Of a stretch of DNA of 64,000 nucleotides, positions 62,506 to 64,000 are shown one piece after another. The notes below the pieces were generated by a model. The model saw only the letters and a list, made by a program, of their open reading frames with translations. It had not been told where the DNA came from and made no database searches. The stretch is from NCBI RefSeq assembly GCF_900116375.1, contig NZ_UETB01000011.1:51110-115109 (forward strand). The letters are read 5' to 3'. Both the position numbers and the translations under genes were made by a program. This DNA comes from Georgenia satyanarayanai. Lineage in GTDB: Bacteria; Actinomycetota; Actinomycetes; Actinomycetales; Actinomycetaceae. The first letter of the stretch is position 1, and each line of letters opens with the position of its first letter.

Positions 62506-63235
62506 CGACGACACGCTCACCCTCGTCGCGCTCGGCGAGGTCCAGCCCGACGCCGCGGCTGCGGAGCACCTGGACGGCTGTGACCAGTGCCGCGAGGAGC
62601 TGGCCTCGCTCACCGCCGTCGTCGCCGCCGGGCGCGCCGGTGGCCCCCTCGAGGCGCCGGCCCCGGGCGTCTGGGACCGCATCGCGCAGGAGATCGCGAG
62701 CACGACGGCCGAGCCCACCGCCGCGTCCCCGTCCGCCGCCCCCGCCACGCCACCGTCCCGGCGTGGGCCCGCCGGCTCGACCCGGCCCGCAGGACGGCGC
62801 GAGCGCCCCCGCGGCCGCCTGGCCCGCGCGGCGTGGCTCGCCGCCGGTGTCGCCGCCGGTGTCGTGGGCACGCTCGTCGTGACGAACCTGCCCCCGGACG
62901 ACGAGCCCGCTCCTGTCGCGCAGGCCGAGCTCGACCCGCTGCCCGGGTGGCAGGAGACCGGCTCGGCGAGCCTCGAGGAGGTCGACGGCCGCCTGCTCCT
63001 GCGCGTCGAGGTGAGCGGTGAGGAGCCGGACGGTTTCCGCGAGGTGTGGCTCCTCGACGAGGACGTCGAGCAGCTCGTCAGTGTGGGCCTGCTCGCCGGC
63101 AACGAGGGCGTCTTCGACCTCCCCGCGGGGCTCGACCTCGACGAGCTCGTCCTCGTCGACGTCTCCCGTGAGCCCTTCGACGGCGACCCCGCCCACAGCG
63201 GCGACAGCATCGTCCGGGGGCGCCTGACGACCTGA
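62492..63235 (+). CDS. RskA-like membrane anti-sigma factor
   Basis: 247 residues. EHLDGCDQC is a zinc anti-sigma HxxxCxxC motif (H26, C30, C33), followed by a helix and a disordered Ser/Pro stretch, one membrane helix (about 112-131) and an extracytoplasmic RskA-type beta domain (PGWQETGSASLEEVDG to SIVRGRL). It would bind the SigK-like factor until proteolysis releases it. Overlap with the sigma gene enforces co-translation. Confidence 0.9.
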   Translation: MRHVDDDTLTLVALGEVQPDAAAAEHLDGCDQCREELASLTAVVAAGRAGGPLEAPAPGVWDRIAQEIASTTAEPTAASPSAAPATPPSRRGPAGSTRPAGRRERPRGRLARAAWLAAGVAAGVVGTLVVTNLPPDDEPAPVAQAELDPLPGWQETGSASLEEVDGRLLLRVEVSGEEPDGFREVWLLDEDVEQLVSVGLLAGNEGVFDLPAGLDLDELVLVDVSREPFDGDPAHSGDSIVRGRLTT

Positions 63236-63265
63236 GCGACGGCCGTGACGCAATCCACACCGCAT

Positions 63266-63309
63266 GTTCACCCGTCGTTCATCTACCGCCTGCCGGGCGG
63301 TCACCTGCG
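63266..63309 (+). promoter_or_regulatory. PHO box (11-base direct repeats) before pstS
   Basis: GTTCACCCGTC (63266), GTTCATCTACC (63277), a degenerate unit (63288) and GGTCACCTGCG (63299) are in exact 11-base phase and match the GKTCAYYYRSG PhoP unit at 9, 10 and 11 of 11 positions. A TACCGT -10 lies at 63315. Location about 60 bases before pstS. Confidence 0.75.
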
Positions 63310-63367
63310 CTTCCTACCGTCAGTGACGGCCACCGGGACTCCCGGGCCCTCCGACTGACAGGATGGA

Positions 63368-64000
63368 ATGAACGTGAAGCTTGCAGGTAGCCGCCGCCTG
63401 GCGGGAATCGCCGCCATGAGCGCCGTTGCGCTCACCCTCGCGGCCTGCGGTAACGGTGAGAGCTCCGACGCCGCCACCTCCTCCGGCTCCTCCTCCACGG
63501 ACGCCGGCTCCGGGTCGGGCGAGCTCTCCGGCTCGATCGCCGGCTCGGGCGCGAGCTCCCAGGAGGCCGCCGTCCAGGGGTGGATCGCCGGGTTCATGGA
63601 GCAGAACCCCGACATCAACGTCACCTACGACCCCACCGGCTCGGGCACGGGCCGTGAGCAGTTCCTCAACGGGACCGTCCTCTTCGCCGGCTCGGACGCC
63701 GCCATGGACGAGGAGGAGCTCGCTGCGGGCGAGGAGCGCTGCTACGGCGGCGAGGTCATCGAGATGCCGCTGTACATCAGCCCCATCGCCGTCGCCTACA
63801 ACCTCCCCGGCGTCGACGCGGAGAACATCAACATGGACCCGGAGACGATCGCCGGGATCTTCGCGGGCGAGGTCACCAGCTGGAACGACCCGGCCATCGC
63901 GGACGCCAACCCGGGCGTCGAGCTCCCCGACGCCGACATCATCCCGGTCAACCGCTCGGACGACTCCGGGACCACCGAGAACTTCACCGAGTACCTCTCG
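63368..64000 (+). CDS. pstS: Phosphate-binding lipoprotein PstS (3' end outside window)
   Basis: The first 211 codons. Signal peptide with lipobox LTLAACGN, a Ser-rich linker, then IAGSGASSQEAAVQGWIAGF (phosphate-binding Ser loop), PTGSGTGREQFLNG, FAGSDAAM and NRSDDSGTTENFTEYLS. It binds phosphate outside the membrane for the Pst ABC transporter, whose other genes presumably follow. The PHO box upstream indicates PhoR-PhoP control. Open to the window end. Confidence 0.95.
   Translation, partial: MNVKLAGSRRLAGIAAMSAVALTLAACGNGESSDAATSSGSSSTDAGSGSGELSGSIAGSGASSQEAAVQGWIAGFMEQNPDINVTYDPTGSGTGREQFLNGTVLFAGSDAAMDEEELAAGEERCYGGEVIEMPLYISPIAVAYNLPGVDAENINMDPETIAGIFAGEVTSWNDPAIADANPGVELPDADIIPVNRSDDSGTTENFTEYLS

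Overview
The window is high-GC DNA with dense gene packing and many ATGA or TGATG start/stop overlaps. The gene content points to an actinobacterium of the Micrococcales type: mycothiol synthase (mshD), a BldC-like regulator, DUF3073, a DUF222-HNH endonuclease, a MutT1-type NUDIX/histidine phosphatase next to ppk, and a SigK/RskA pair with a class F-like sortase. I see no prophage, insertion sequence, CRISPR array or plasmid function. The region looks like ordinary chromosome with one catabolic island and several regulated accessory modules.

Layout, left half. At 1-414 is the tail of a fatty-acid desaturase. Purine synthesis genes are scattered: purS-purQ (470-1467), purL (12167-14488) and purF-purM (19464-22093). 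Between them lie alanine dehydrogenase and, divergent from it, a DMT-family exporter behind a tandem glycine riboswitch (about 2795-2967). Next is a fatty-acid locus in which fadA, fabG4-like and MaoC-like genes face a TetR regulator and an acyl-CoA oxidase-like gene across a perfect palindrome. A DUF222-HNH gene, gdhA, cutC and an RNB-family ribonuclease complete the stretch. After purM come DUF3073, bldC, a two-gene membrane/stress pair and a 1683-residue secreted protein. That protein joins a lamin-tail domain, an OB-fold, an endonuclease/phosphatase, a 5'-nucleotidase and five C-terminal repeats. A Glu-Asp-Phe tRNA cluster follows.

Middle (29.5-45.8 kb). These are housekeeping and small accessory genes: a zincin, a CDF metal exporter, and an XRE repressor with a four-helix membrane protein behind three evenly phased palindromes. 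Then come surE, a PfkB kinase, msrB, an EEP nuclease, a GlsB-like protein, a DEAD-box helicase, tRNA-Lys and a cysteine-free HesB-like protein. Two copies of an uncharacterised protein flank a GerW-like gene, followed by mshD, ppk and mutT1.

Right half (44.8-60.4 kb). This is a polysaccharide-utilisation island. A LacI regulator and a large secreted double esterase (first module apparently dead) point left. To the right runs a nine-gene operon: two sugar permeases, a binding lipoprotein, GH51 arabinofuranosidase, GH3 glycosidase, a TIM-barrel isomerase/epimerase, a beta-hydroxyacid-type dehydrogenase, a fused DhaK-DhaL kinase and an RpiB/LacA/LacB isomerase. Three copies of a TACAACGTCGTA-type palindrome sit in the divergent control region. 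The enzyme set resembles feruloylated arabinoxylan breakdown, but the sugar-processing part (DhaKL kinase plus RpiB, no arabinose isomerase in view) is unusual.

The last 3.6 kb holds a DUF4397 surface-protein gene broken by a -1 frameshift behind a SigK-like promoter, a lipoprotein sortase, an ECF sigma factor, its RskA-like anti-sigma factor, and the start of pstS behind a PhoP-type box of 11-base repeats. A second PHO-box-like triple repeat lies upstream of ald. Phosphate handling recurs in the window (secreted nuclease/nucleotidase, SurE, polyphosphate kinase, PstS).
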